Below, in pieces: positions 16,260 to 25,168 of a stretch of DNA of 32,684 bases. Numbering within the stretch: position 1 is the first letter of the stretch; the number at the start of each line of letters is the position of its first letter. Source of the DNA: Pontibacterium sp964228735 (GTDB lineage Bacteria > Pseudomonadota > Gammaproteobacteria > Pseudomonadales > Balneatricaceae). The position numbers and the translations under genes are program-made. The stretch spans positions 1 to 32,684 of the forward strand of contig NZ_CAXRBQ010000043.1 of assembly GCF_964228735.1 (NCBI RefSeq), given 5' to 3'. The notes beneath the pieces are model-generated. The model made no database searches. It saw nothing but the letters and a program-made list of their open reading frames with translations, and was not told the DNA's origin.

Positions 16260-16915
16260 TGATGATTACCTTTTTTAAAAAAGCATGTATTACCGCGACG
16301 CTTATCGTTTCTACGGTGGGTATTGCAACGTTCGCACAGGCAGAAACCGCCAGCGAGCAGTTAAAAGCCTTGCTGGATGGTTACAACACCTTCAGTGCGG
16401 AGTTTTCACAGATCGCCTCCGCAGATCAGGGGAGCCGTGTGCAGGAATCCACCGGAAGCCTGCAGGTGGCTAAACCCAACAAGTTCCGCTGGACCAGCAA
16501 CGAACCTTACCCGCAAGTTATCGTAGGTGACGGTACCTACATCTGGGTGCATGACCCAGACCTGGAGCAGGTGACACGTAAACCCGCTCAGAATGGAACA
16601 ACCAGTGCTCCTGCGCTGATTCTGAACGGTCAGATTAAAGAGCTGGAACAGCAGTTCAACATTGCCGGTGGTGAAGCGTCCGATCTGGGTGACCAGTTGT
16701 TTGAGCTGTTGCCGCTGACCGAACAGAACACCTTCAAGCGTATCCGTCTGTTTTTTGCCGGTGAAAAGATCTCAGAGCTGATGCTGGAAGATACGCTGGG
16801 GCAGCGCACCACCATCGTGTTCCAGAATCAGCAGATCAATCCGGAATTTGCGGCGGATCAGTTCCAGTTTGTGCTGCCCGAAGGTGCCGACCTGATCCTG
16901 GATAGTGAAATCTGA
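16259..16915 (+). CDS. lolA: outer-membrane lipoprotein carrier LolA
   Basis: LolA is the periplasmic chaperone that takes lipoproteins from LolCDE in the inner membrane to LolB in the outer membrane. The 218-residue precursor has a signal peptide: two lysines near the start, a hydrophobic stretch to about residue 25, then AQA with predicted cleavage after Ala28. The mature part shows the typical KPNKFRWTSNEPYPQVIVGDGTYIWVHDPDLEQV block with the buried Arg and hydrophobic-cavity strands. Its ATG overlaps the ftsK stop codon by one base (TAATG), and its own stop overlaps the rarA start by one base (TGATG). The three are surely cotranscribed and translationally coupled. Confidence 0.96.
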   Translation: MMITFFKKACITATLIVSTVGIATFAQAETASEQLKALLDGYNTFSAEFSQIASADQGSRVQESTGSLQVAKPNKFRWTSNEPYPQVIVGDGTYIWVHDPDLEQVTRKPAQNGTTSAPALILNGQIKELEQQFNIAGGEASDLGDQLFELLPLTEQNTFKRIRLFFAGEKISELMLEDTLGQRTTIVFQNQQINPEFAADQFQFVLPEGADLILDSEI

Positions 16916-18258
16916 TGGACGATCTGTTCGGCGCCCCGCAACAGGTTTACGAGCCACTGGCCGCACGCATGCGTCCGGTGAGCCTCGAAGACTACGCGGG
17001 GCAATCTCACCTCTTGGCGAAGGGTAAACCGCTGCGTACTGCGTTGGAGCAGGGCGCCGCGCACTCGATGCTGTTCTGGGGGCCGCCTGGGGTGGGTAAA
17101 ACGACCCTGGCGAAACTGATTGCTCATCACGTTGATGCGCACTTCATGACCTTGTCGGCGGTGCTGTCTGGTGTGAAGGATATCCGTGCCGCGGTGGAGC
17201 AGGCCAAGCAGGTGCAGATGCAGTCTGGTCGCAAGACCATCCTGTTTGTGGACGAGGTGCACCGTTTTAACAAATCCCAGCAAGATGCGTTTCTGCCTTA
17301 CATCGAAGACGGCACGATTATCTTTGTGGGCGCCACTACGGAAAATCCCTCTTTCGAACTCAATAATGCACTGTTATCCCGTGCCCGCGTTTACCTCCTG
17401 CGTAGCCTTGAGGTAGAGGATATTCGTGGTGTAATCGATCGGGCGCTGGCGGATAAAGAGCGTGGTCTTGGCGGTCGTGATCTGGTAATCGCTGAAGGCC
17501 TATTGGACAAGCTCGCTGTTGCCGCCGATGGCGATGCCCGTCGGGCACTCAATCTGTTGGAGATCGCTTCAGACCTCGCGCAATCCACCGAGCTGGGCGA
17601 AGTTGTGGATGATGCCGTAATGGAGGAGGTTTTACGCTCCACCGGCCGCCGCTACGATAAGCAGGGCGATCTCTATTACGACATGATCTCCGCCTTCCAC
17701 AAATCAGTACGAGGCTCGTCTCCGGACGGAGCGCTGTACTGGTGTTGCCGCATGCTGGATGGAGGTTGTGATCCGCTTTACATTGCCCGGCGCCTGGTGG
17801 CAATCGCCTCTGAAGATATCGGTAATGCCGACCCTCGGGCGATGCAGGTGGTATTGTCTGCCTGGGATGCGTTTGAGCGCGTAGGACCTGCGGAGGGCGA
17901 GCGGGCGATTGCCCAGGCTGCAGTCTACTGCGCCTGTGCTCCTAAAAGTAATGCACTCTATATGGCTTACAACCAGTGTCGGGCGGATGTGGCATCGCAA
18001 CCGGGGTATGATGTCCCCGAGCACCTGCGCAACGCGCCCACCTCGCTGATGAAAGATCTGGGGTATGGCGCCGAGTACCGCTATGCGCATAACGAACCGG
18101 GTGCCTACGCTGCCGGTGAAAACTACCTGCCTCCGGAACTGGCTGACCAGCGCTGGTATGTACCGGAAGAGCGTGGATTAGAGATCAAGATCGCTGAAAA
18201 GCTTAAATACCTTCGTGGGCTGGATGCGGAGAGTCCCCAGCAGCGTTACAAAAAATAG
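16915..18258 (+). CDS. rarA: RarA (MgsA), replication-associated AAA+ ATPase
   Basis: RarA acts at stalled replication forks and single-strand gaps with SSB and RecA; it is related to clamp-loader ATPases. The 447-residue protein has Walker A GPPGVGKT at 56-63, Walker B ILFVDEVHRFNK, sensor-1 region FVGATTENPSFELN, and the sensor-2 segment DGDARRALNLLE. The C-terminal tetramerisation domain, with SIRGSSPDGALYW-like sequence (here FHKSVRGSSPDGALYW) and ASEDIGNADP, is complete. Length agrees with E. coli RarA (447). Order ftsK-lolA-rarA is conserved in enterics and pseudomonads. Confidence 0.96.
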   Translation: MDDLFGAPQQVYEPLAARMRPVSLEDYAGQSHLLAKGKPLRTALEQGAAHSMLFWGPPGVGKTTLAKLIAHHVDAHFMTLSAVLSGVKDIRAAVEQAKQVQMQSGRKTILFVDEVHRFNKSQQDAFLPYIEDGTIIFVGATTENPSFELNNALLSRARVYLLRSLEVEDIRGVIDRALADKERGLGGRDLVIAEGLLDKLAVAADGDARRALNLLEIASDLAQSTELGEVVDDAVMEEVLRSTGRRYDKQGDLYYDMISAFHKSVRGSSPDGALYWCCRMLDGGCDPLYIARRLVAIASEDIGNADPRAMQVVLSAWDAFERVGPAEGERAIAQAAVYCACAPKSNALYMAYNQCRADVASQPGYDVPEHLRNAPTSLMKDLGYGAEYRYAHNEPGAYAAGENYLPPELADQRWYVPEERGLEIKIAEKLKYLRGLDAESPQQRYKK

Positions 18259-18276
18259 TGTGTAAGGATTGATGCT

Positions 18277-18648
18277 ATGCAAAGCCTAATCGCTGTAGCC
18301 GTTGGTGGTGCGTTCGGTGCACTAGCCCGTTATGGATTGAGTCTGATGCTCAATAACGTCGAGCATAAAATCCAATTTGGCACGCTGGCGTGTAACGTGA
18401 TTGGTTCCTTCCTGATGGGTGTCCTGTTTGTGCTGATTCTGGAAAAAGAGCACTGGAGCCCGGAGTTGCGCCCCCTGTTGATGGTGGGTTTTATGGGTGC
18501 TTTCACAACTTTTTCCACGTTTTCGCTCGAAACCGTCGCCATGCTTAGCGAAGGGCATGTTATGTGGGCGGCGATTTATATATTATTAAGCGTCATTTTA
18601 TGTATCACCGCCCTGGCTGGCGGTTTGTGGTTTACACGCTTGTTTTAA
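18277..18648 (+). CDS. crcB: fluoride channel CrcB/Fluc
   Basis: CrcB works as a dual-topology dimer that lets fluoride leave the cell. The 123-residue protein has four membrane helices and the family motifs: GGAFGALARY near the start, GTLACNVIGSFLMG with the conserved pore Asn, and GFMGAFTTFSTFSLE with the phenylalanine-box and Thr/Ser track. It lies 18 bases after rarA and 21 before serS, so it belongs to the same transcript. No fluoride riboswitch precedes it, as the short gap leaves no space; expression probably follows the operon rather than fluoride. Confidence 0.95.
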   Translation: MQSLIAVAVGGAFGALARYGLSLMLNNVEHKIQFGTLACNVIGSFLMGVLFVLILEKEHWSPELRPLLMVGFMGAFTTFSTFSLETVAMLSEGHVMWAAIYILLSVILCITALAGGLWFTRLF

Positions 18649-18669
18649 AACTAAGGTGCATTGAGTCCC

Positions 18670-19944
18670 ATGCTTGACCCAAAAATTGTACGTTCCAACC
18701 CGGAAGAAGTAGCAGAGCTGCTGAAGAAAAAGGGATATGAGTTCCCGGTAGAACAGTTTGTTGCGCTGGAAAATCAGCGTAAGGAACTTCAGGTTCAGAC
18801 CGAGAACCTGCAGAGTGAACGTAACACCCGATCGAAAAGTATCGGTAAAGCCAAAGCCGCTGGCGAAGATATTCAACCGCTGCTGGCTGAAGTTGCTGAC
18901 CTGGGTAGCAAGCTGGATGCGGCGAAAGCTGGACTGAACGAATGTCAGGCTAATCTGGAAGATTTGCTGTCGGGTGTACCAAATATCCCGGATAGCTCCG
19001 TACCGGAAGGTGAAGACGAAGACGACAACGTTGAAGTGCGTACCTGGGGCACACCGCGTCAGTTCGATTTTGAGCCGCAGGATCACGTTGCTCTGGGTGA
19101 GCAGGGCGGCCTGCTGGACTTTGAAACAGCTGCCAAGATTACCGGCTCCCGCTTCTCTTTGCTGAAGGGCAAACTGGCGCGTCTGCACCGTGCACTGACC
19201 CAGATGATGCTGGACACCCAGACCATGGAACACGGTTACGACGAAGTGTACGTGCCGTACATGGTAAACAGCGATTCTCTGCGTGGTACCGGTCAGCTGC
19301 CGAAGTTTGAAGAAGATCTGTTTAAGCTGCCATTTGGTGACCGCCACTACTACCTGATCCCGACTGCAGAAGTACCGGTAACCAACATTGTTCGTGACGA
19401 GATCGTGGATGCGGCGCAGCTGCCGATGAAGTTTACCAGCCACACGCCATGCTTCCGTTCAGAAGCCGGTTCTGCGGGGCGCGACACACGTGGCATGATC
19501 CGTCAGCACCAGTTCGAGAAGGTAGAGATGGTGCAGATGGTTGAGCCGTCAAAGTCCTGGGACGCGCTGGAAGAGATGACCGGTCACGCGGAAGCGATCC
19601 TGCAGAAGCTGAACCTGCCTTACCGTGTGGTTGCGCTGTGTGGTGGCGATCTGGGCTTCAGCGCTGCTAAAACCTACGATCTGGAAGTATGGCTGCCAGG
19701 TCAGCAGAAGTACCGTGAGATCTCTTCTGTATCCAACATGACTGACTTCCAGGCGCGCCGCATGCAGGCACGCTGGCGTAACCCGGAAACCGGCAAGCCT
19801 GAACTGCTGCACACGCTGAACGGTTCAGGTCTGGCGGTAGGTCGTACTCTGCTGGCGGTGATGGAGAACTACCAGACTGCTGACGGCAAGATCGCGATCC
19901 CTGAAGCGCTGCAGCCATACATGGGCGGCGTGACTGAGATCTGA
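18670..19944 (+). CDS. serS: seryl-tRNA synthetase
   Basis: SerS charges tRNA-Ser (and selenocysteine tRNA) with serine. The frame is open from a TTG at 18661, but the ATG at 18670 yields MLDPKIVRSNPEEVAELL, which matches the E. coli start. The product has 424 residues. The N-terminal antiparallel coiled-coil arm (about residues 30-100), which contacts the long variable arm of the tRNA, is present. The class II catalytic core includes TAEVPVTN, motif 2 FRSEAGSAGRDTRGMIRQHQF and motif 3 NGSGLAVGRTLLAVMENYQ. It is last in the ftsK-lolA-rarA-crcB-serS run and is followed by a strong terminator. Confidence 0.97.
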   Translation: MLDPKIVRSNPEEVAELLKKKGYEFPVEQFVALENQRKELQVQTENLQSERNTRSKSIGKAKAAGEDIQPLLAEVADLGSKLDAAKAGLNECQANLEDLLSGVPNIPDSSVPEGEDEDDNVEVRTWGTPRQFDFEPQDHVALGEQGGLLDFETAAKITGSRFSLLKGKLARLHRALTQMMLDTQTMEHGYDEVYVPYMVNSDSLRGTGQLPKFEEDLFKLPFGDRHYYLIPTAEVPVTNIVRDEIVDAAQLPMKFTSHTPCFRSEAGSAGRDTRGMIRQHQFEKVEMVQMVEPSKSWDALEEMTGHAEAILQKLNLPYRVVALCGGDLGFSAAKTYDLEVWLPGQQKYREISSVSNMTDFQARRMQARWRNPETGKPELLHTLNGSGLAVGRTLLAVMENYQTADGKIAIPEALQPYMGGVTEI

Positions 19945-19966
19945 TCAGCGCAGCGTTAGCCAAAAG

Positions 19967-19995
19967 AAAAGGGTGTCTTGATGACACCCTTTTTT
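19967..19995. terminator. bidirectional terminator between serS and the M16 gene
   Basis: A 7-bp stem (19971-19977 with 19983-19989, five-base loop) is extended by A-T pairs and has T tracts on both strands. It can end serS on the plus strand and the convergent peptidase gene on the minus strand. Confidence 0.92.
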
Positions 19996-20038
19996 GTGGC
20001 TGAAGGCTTTTCGAGGGTTTTCGTTGTTTGAGGGTTGC

Positions 20039-22903
20039 TCAGGCTTCTACAAAGTCCTGACGTTGTTTCAGTTTACGAATCTCCTTATCGCAGCGCTTGT
20101 GCACTTCCGCGCTGTTTCCGTTCTGTTCTTTGTGTTTCTGGCCAAAGCTACGTACGACAAGCTGTCGTGTGGCCAGTCCTTCGTAGCAATCTTTCAGGTC
20201 TTCCAGCGTGAGTGATGCTACGGCGTTAGCCAGTTCGGTATGGCTGTCAAAATCCAGTGCTTCTTCATCGATATCTTTCCAGAAGCGGTTGGAGCGGGCC
20301 GTGAGGTTTTTGTCCTTTTTCATCACCTTACTGATTACGCTGCGTTTCAGCTGTTCCAATTGTTCCTCAGACATACTGTCGATCTGGCCGCGCAGATCTC
20401 CGATGAACTGCTCAATGTGATTTTCCAGCAGTTGAGGTTCGGCCACTGGGCTTTGCACAACAAAGGCAACACCCGGGGTTTTCGCCATAACGACCGGGGT
20501 CTGGAACACGATGTATCCAAGCTGTTTTTCGGTACGTAGTTCGTTGTAGAACGGGGAAGCCATCAATTCACTCAGCAGCTTGAGCTTGGCATGGGTTTTG
20601 ACCTTGGTGTCTTTGCCCTGGTAGTAGATGCTGATCGCGGAATCGTTGTGGCGGATGTCGAGGGTTTGTACCAGCGGTTTGCCATCCCCCAGGCGTACTA
20701 CCGGTGCCGCTACTTCAGGTGTCGCCTGCTGCAGTGGCACGAATTCGCTTTCAACTATGTGTGCCATCTCGATTGCTTCATCGGTGGTGACGTTACCGTG
20801 GGTCATCATGCGGATGTTGCTCTCGGCAAACAGACTAGGGATGAAGTGCTCGACCTGTTCCAGAGTAATGTTATCCAAAGCGGCAACTTTCTCCTCCACG
20901 CTCCACTGGGGCATCAGCAAACGGAAGACTTCACGCATGGTCTGGTTATACGGGCGGTCCTTGTTGCTGTTAAGCAGCTGGTTGCGGTACTGGTCCTTTA
21001 GCATTGCAAAGCGCTGCTCATCAAACTTCGTCTCTTTCAGGGAGCGACTGATAATGCCCAACAGCAAAGGCTGTTTGTCGCTGAAACCGGAAACGCGGAC
21101 GCTGAAACCACGGATATGGCTGTAGATTCGGCTGGACAGCCCGGCAAGTTCCGCATCGTAAAGGGTTTCGTTCAAGCGATCAGTTACCAACTGGGTATAG
21201 AGCGTTGTCATGATCGCCTGTTCCACACTCTGATTGGCGTGCGGAGTGGCCACGGAAAAGTAGGTATCCGCTTTAGGGGTTTTAAATTCCTTGTCCTGCA
21301 GATGCCAGAGGGTCATGCCGTTACGTTCGAAGACCACTTCCGGTGCAGTCAGGTCGTAGTCGTTCGGAATCGGTTTAATATCCAGATTTTTGGCGATGAA
21401 TGGATTCTGGCTGCGTATATCCAGCTCGGCAATTGATCTTGGGTTGCGCCAGCGCTCAAGTTCCTTATCGGTTAATGCGTCAACGCGGTAACCGGTGTTG
21501 TACCAGGGGTCGAGCCGGTTGGATTTTATTTTCGGAGACTGTGTCGTGATCAGCATGTTGTCCGGGGTTAGCTGATCTAGGTATGACTCAATTTTCTTTT
21601 TGTCGAAGTGTGCCATGACATACGGGGCATCGAACACGTGTTCCACCGGATAGCGCTGCATCATCGCAGCCAGATGGCTGACCTCTTTGATCGGACTGGT
21701 GGCGGGCTGGAACTTGAATGCAACCTCGCGCAGGCGTTTCTGTTCTTCGTACAGTGACTTCTGTATCCCCTCATCTCGAATCGTATCGAGGTACGCAAAG
21801 AATGACTCAATCACTTCACTTTGATGCTTAAGCCCTGTGTCAGTCAGGGTTACTGTTACCTTGAATGCGGCTTGGTCTTTCAGATCGATACCGAGAGAGG
21901 TGCTCAATCCGGTGGCATAACCTTGATCTTTCAGATGTGCCAGTAAGCTGCCATGTCCCTCATAACCTACCAGATCAGAGATATAGGCTAGGGGTTTCTC
22001 TTTCCAGGCATCACGCACACTGTTTACGGGGAACGTCAGGGTAAGTGCGTTGTTGTCTTTGATGGTCTTGATATGCAGATGAGCGGGCAGGGTGTCGGCT
22101 TCGAACAATGGTGCTTGCACTTTGACCGGTTCGGTATGCCGATTCGGGATAGAGCTGAACTTCTCCATCACCATTTTCTTGAGCTCGGGGATCGACTCTT
22201 TACACTCAACAACCAGTGTCATCAGGTTGGAGGAGTAGTATTCGTTGTAGAACTCGACGAGGTCCTCCCGCACATCGCCTTTCAGCGTTTTGAGTGTGCC
22301 CACACTAAAGTTGCTGTATTGGTGTAATGGGTTCATTACCGCCTTGGTGGCAGCGCTGGAACGACGGTTGTCATCGCGCACCTTGGACTTGAATTCGGAG
22401 TGCACGGCATAACGTTCCCGCTCTACATACTTTTCATCGAGTAGGGGGGCAATAAAGAACTGAGCGAAACGATCCAGAGCGGGCTCCAGACTGTCGGACG
22501 CCACATCAAAGTAGTAGTTGGTGTTTTCGTGCGCGGTATAGGCGTTGAGTTTCCCGCCGTGAGATTGAATGAATGTTTTGTATCCGCCTGCCTCCGGATA
22601 CTTTTGCGTACCTAGAAACAACATATGTTCAAGAAAGTGAGCAAGACCTTCACGACCTTCCGGATCGGCATTAGAACCCACTGCAATATTCATTGCGGCC
22701 GCCGCCTTATCTGCCTTGGGATCGGAGATCAGCAGTACCGAGAGGTCGTTCGTTAGCTTAAAACTCTGCAGTTCACGGTGATCGTTTGGGTTCTTGTGGA
22801 TGCCGGCATAGGCGGCTTTACCCATGAACACAAGTGCGGTCATACCCAGAGCGTGGAGCACGGAGCTAACCAGCTTTTTTCGGGTCATACCTTTGGAAAA
22901 CAT
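20039..22903 (-). CDS. secreted M16 metallopeptidase, insulysin/pitrilysin-like
   Basis: The 954-residue protein resembles insulin-degrading enzyme and E. coli protease III, zinc peptidases that degrade peptides and small proteins inside a closed chamber of four M16 domains. The inverted zinc motif HFLEH is at residues 89-93, and Glu170 in the AVHSEF segment fits the third ligand, 77 residues on, as in the family. The N-terminus (MTRKK, then a hydrophobic stretch ending KAAYA near residue 33) looks like a signal peptide, so it probably acts in the periplasm. GAGGG-type ribosome binding (GAGGG, six bases before the ATG at 22903) supports the start. It is monocistronic and convergent with serS. 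The second, catalytically inactive half is complete. Confidence 0.9.
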   Translation of the reverse strand: MFSKGMTRKKLVSSVLHALGMTALVFMGKAAYAGIHKNPNDHRELQSFKLTNDLSVLLISDPKADKAAAAMNIAVGSNADPEGREGLAHFLEHMLFLGTQKYPEAGGYKTFIQSHGGKLNAYTAHENTNYYFDVASDSLEPALDRFAQFFIAPLLDEKYVERERYAVHSEFKSKVRDDNRRSSAATKAVMNPLHQYSNFSVGTLKTLKGDVREDLVEFYNEYYSSNLMTLVVECKESIPELKKMVMEKFSSIPNRHTEPVKVQAPLFEADTLPAHLHIKTIKDNNALTLTFPVNSVRDAWKEKPLAYISDLVGYEGHGSLLAHLKDQGYATGLSTSLGIDLKDQAAFKVTVTLTDTGLKHQSEVIESFFAYLDTIRDEGIQKSLYEEQKRLREVAFKFQPATSPIKEVSHLAAMMQRYPVEHVFDAPYVMAHFDKKKIESYLDQLTPDNMLITTQSPKIKSNRLDPWYNTGYRVDALTDKELERWRNPRSIAELDIRSQNPFIAKNLDIKPIPNDYDLTAPEVVFERNGMTLWHLQDKEFKTPKADTYFSVATPHANQSVEQAIMTTLYTQLVTDRLNETLYDAELAGLSSRIYSHIRGFSVRVSGFSDKQPLLLGIISRSLKETKFDEQRFAMLKDQYRNQLLNSNKDRPYNQTMREVFRLLMPQWSVEEKVAALDNITLEQVEHFIPSLFAESNIRMMTHGNVTTDEAIEMAHIVESEFVPLQQATPEVAAPVVRLGDGKPLVQTLDIRHNDSAISIYYQGKDTKVKTHAKLKLLSELMASPFYNELRTEKQLGYIVFQTPVVMAKTPGVAFVVQSPVAEPQLLENHIEQFIGDLRGQIDSMSEEQLEQLKRSVISKVMKKDKNLTARSNRFWKDIDEEALDFDSHTELANAVASLTLEDLKDCYEGLATRQLVVRSFGQKHKEQNGNSAEVHKRCDKEIRKLKQRQDFVEA

Positions 22904-23106
22904 AACAAGCCCTCGCGAATTCAGATTAACCGAGAACCCGGATAGAGGCGTCGGGTCCTTGCGCGAGGTGCTATCGATGGGCGGTCGGTACGGAACTGAG
23001 TAAAAAACAGATCATTTTTAAGCTTAAACAAGCTGGATTGAGATGTCCAATAAATGATCATTAGTCATCCTTTGCTGTTTTTGTGCGGTATGGACGTCGA
23101 TATCAC

Positions 23107-23137
23107 TTGAACAGTCGACCGCCGTATTGGGTATACT
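23107..23137 (+). promoter_or_regulatory. weak candidate promoter for the UbiF-like gene
   Basis: TTGAAC (23107-23112) and TATACT (23132-23137) are 19 bases apart, longer than ideal. The -10 box is good and lies about 37 bases before the start codon. Confidence 0.35.
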
Positions 23138-23173
23138 TGCGCAAAATGTCGATAGAGGTGATGGCGGAAGACC

Positions 23174-24397
23174 ATGGATAAACGGTATGACGTTCTGATT
23201 GTGGGTGGTGGTATGGTTGGTGCGACCATCGCCTGTGCGCTGGGTGGTAGTGACCTGTCGGTTGGGGTGCTGGAGTATCAGTATCCAAAAGGTTTTGACC
23301 TGGAACAGCCTCGTGATCTTCGTGTATCCGCTATCAGCGTTGCATCGCAGAATGTGATCGACATGGTTGGGGCCTGGGAGGGCATCCTGTCCCGCCGTAG
23401 TTGTCCGTATCGCCGCATGAAAGTATGGGAGTCGGACGAGCAACGCGCTGCCACCGAATTTGTCTCCGACGATATCTCTGAACCTTATCTGGGCCACATT
23501 GTTGAGAACCGAATCATTCAGCTTGCGCTGCTGGAGCGCATGGCGGCGTTTGATAATGTGGATCTGATCTGTCCGGCGAAGACCGTGTCCATAGATTACT
23601 CTCCGGGTGCTAGCGTAGTTACATTGGAAGACGGTACCGAGCTGGTGGGGCGTCTGCTGGTGGCTGCGGATGGAGGTGAGTCACGGGTACGTCAGGCAGC
23701 GGGAATTGGCGTGCGCAAATGGGACTATGAGCAGAATGCATTGGTGGCGTCTGTGATTACCGATTACCCACAGCAGGACATCACCTGGCAGCAGTTTACC
23801 GCGACCGGACCGCTGGCGTTTCTGCCGTTGCCAGGACCGCACGCCTCTCTGGTCTGGTATAACACCCCACAGAACGTAAAGCGTTTGATGGCACTGCCGG
23901 TGAATCAGTTTATGGCTGAGCTGACCGAGACGTTCCCTGAATCGCTCGGTAAGATCGACACGCTGCTTGAGCGTGGTTTCTTCCCTCTGCGCCGACAACA
24001 CGCTTTGGAGTATGCAAAGGAAGGTGTTGTGCTGGCGGGTGATGCGGCGCATATGATTCACCCATTGGCCGGACAGGGCGTTAACATAGGGATGCTGGAT
24101 GCTGCAGCGCTGGCTGAGACGATATTGCTCGCGCAGCGCAAAGGGAAAGACATCACGTCTCTGGCGGTACTGAAAGAGTATGAAAAGCAGCGTCGCAACC
24201 ACAACCTGGTGATGATGCAGACGATGGACCTGTTCTACCGGGTGTTCAGTAATGACAACATGCCATTGAAAGTGATGCGCAACATCGGTCTGGGGTTGGC
24301 AGAGCGTGTGACACCTGCAAAAAACAAAGTCATGCGCTTTGCGATGGGGTTGGAAGGACCACTGCCTGCCTTGGCAAAGATGCAGGATATTGTCTGA
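23174..24397 (+). CDS. ubiF: UbiF-like FAD-dependent ubiquinone-ring hydroxylase
   Basis: This is a group A flavin monooxygenase of the UbiH/UbiF/UbiI family, which hydroxylates the polyprenyl benzoquinol ring during ubiquinone synthesis. The 407-residue protein has the FAD dinucleotide motif GGGMVG (11-16), the DG motif in AADGGESRVRQ, and the second FAD motif VVLAGDAAHMIHPLAGQGVNIG. Several stretches recall E. coli UbiF in particular rather than UbiH or UbiI: PYRRMKVWE, TWQQFTATGPLAFLPL, SLVWY, and the tail MDLFYRVFSNDNMPLKVMRN. UbiF makes the last ring hydroxylation, on demethoxyubiquinol. Position specificity cannot be proved from motifs, so UbiI or a broader enzyme remains possible. It stands alone, convergent with the phasin gene. 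Confidence 0.75.
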   Translation: MDKRYDVLIVGGGMVGATIACALGGSDLSVGVLEYQYPKGFDLEQPRDLRVSAISVASQNVIDMVGAWEGILSRRSCPYRRMKVWESDEQRAATEFVSDDISEPYLGHIVENRIIQLALLERMAAFDNVDLICPAKTVSIDYSPGASVVTLEDGTELVGRLLVAADGGESRVRQAAGIGVRKWDYEQNALVASVITDYPQQDITWQQFTATGPLAFLPLPGPHASLVWYNTPQNVKRLMALPVNQFMAELTETFPESLGKIDTLLERGFFPLRRQHALEYAKEGVVLAGDAAHMIHPLAGQGVNIGMLDAAALAETILLAQRKGKDITSLAVLKEYEKQRRNHNLVMMQTMDLFYRVFSNDNMPLKVMRNIGLGLAERVTPAKNKVMRFAMGLEGPLPALAKMQDIV

Positions 24398-24433
24398 TCC
24401 TGCCAGCCTTTTACATAGCTAAGGCAAAGAGAT

Positions 24434-24458
24434 AAAAAATCCGGCCACGAGGGCCGGA
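24434..24458 (-). terminator. distal terminator for the phasin gene
   Basis: A 7-bp stem (24440-24446 with 24452-24458, five-base loop) is followed on the minus strand by a run of T. It is the farther of two hairpins past the phasin stop codon and is the better terminator. Confidence 0.8.
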
Positions 24459-24493
24459 AAAAGGGATAAAGGCTGTAGTAGCCAGAGTGGAAC

Positions 24494-24518
24494 AAAAGCG
24501 GGGGCCAAAGCAGCCCCC
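24494..24518 (-). terminator. proximal terminator-like hairpin for the phasin gene
   Basis: A stem of five G-C pairs plus one more (24500-24505 with 24513-24518) is followed on the minus strand by GCTTTTG. It begins 18 bases past the phasin stop codon. With the next hairpin it makes a tandem pair. Confidence 0.6.
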
Positions 24519-24535
24519 AGAGAGCGCATTCGGTA

Positions 24536-25072
24536 TTACTCTGCAGTGTCAGCAGCTTCTTTCTTCGCAGCAGTGCGGCGAGAAGTTTTCGCTGGTGCTT
24601 TCTTTGGCGCAGCAGCTTTAGCCGCTGGCTTATTTGCAGGTGCTGCTGCAACGACTGGCGCTTCAGCAGCTGCTTCAGTTGCTTCAGCAACGTACTTGTT
24701 TACAGTCTCAGATGCTTCGTTCATGTACTTGGTCATCTCTGCAACGTAATCGTTGTTTTGCAGGTCAGCCAGGCTTTTCTCTACTACTTCGGTGATCTGG
24801 TCTTTTGCTTCGTTCAGTGCGTCGTACTCTTTCTCAGCAACCTCAGCCAGCTTAGTTTCCAGCTGTTTGAAGTAAGTCATCTGCAGCTCTACAGCTTCAG
24901 ACGGCTCTTTTACTTCGGTCAGTGCTTTCATCTGAGATACACAGGAATTTACGAAGTCAGTAACGTACTCGGACTGCAGTGCAAACAGTTTTTCTGCCGC
25001 TTTCTTGTTGATTTCAGCCACGTCTACTGCAGGCTGCATTTTTTCCTTAACGTCGTTCATCAGGTCGTACAT
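24536..25072 (-). CDS. phasin family protein (PHA granule-associated)
   Basis: Phasins coat polyhydroxyalkanoate granules and control their number and size. The 178-residue protein has a helical, coiled-coil-prone core (about residues 1-130) with the phasin pattern of FALQSEYVTDFVNSCVSQMKAL and AEKEYDALNEAKDQITE. The tail (about 135-178) is rich in Ala, Lys and Pro, like the DNA-binding tails of PhaF-type phasins. I chose the ATG at 25072 because AAGGTGA lies five bases upstream; the GTG three codons earlier is part of that site. The promoter is nearly consensus and flanked by palindromes, and two terminators follow, so this looks like a strongly expressed, tightly controlled single gene. No PHA synthase is in the window. 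Confidence 0.85.
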   Translation of the reverse strand: MYDLMNDVKEKMQPAVDVAEINKKAAEKLFALQSEYVTDFVNSCVSQMKALTEVKEPSEAVELQMTYFKQLETKLAEVAEKEYDALNEAKDQITEVVEKSLADLQNNDYVAEMTKYMNEASETVNKYVAEATEAAAEAPVVAAAPANKPAAKAAAPKKAPAKTSRRTAAKKEAADTAE

Positions 25073-25107
25073 TGTTATCACCTTGAGTATAAGCTTGTTT
25101 GAGAGCT

Positions 25108-25124
25108 TTTGTGCGTTGCAGCAA
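25108..25124 (-). promoter_or_regulatory. proximal operator-like site of the phasin gene
   Basis: The plus strand reads TTTGTGCGTTGCAGCAA, an imperfect palindrome. The first 13 bases differ at one position from the distal site at 25169-25181. It covers about +3 to +19 relative to the predicted start, where a bound repressor would block transcription. Confidence 0.55.
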
Positions 25125-25132
25125 TTAGGGTC

Positions 25133-25161
25133 AATATAGTGGCTAAAAAATAACCTGTCAA
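25133..25161 (-). promoter_or_regulatory. sigma-70 promoter of the phasin gene
   Basis: On the minus strand TTGACA (25161-25156), an exact 17-base spacer and TATATT (25138-25133). The -35 is perfect and the -10 has five of six consensus bases, the best promoter in the window. Transcription should start near 25126, leaving a leader of about 54 bases. Confidence 0.85.
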
Positions 25162-25168
25162 CCGTTTA

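Noticed and set aside
18259..18276. Fluoride riboswitch upstream of crcB
   Set aside because: Only 18 bases separate rarA and crcB, too few for the aptamer, and its motif is not visible in the end of rarA.
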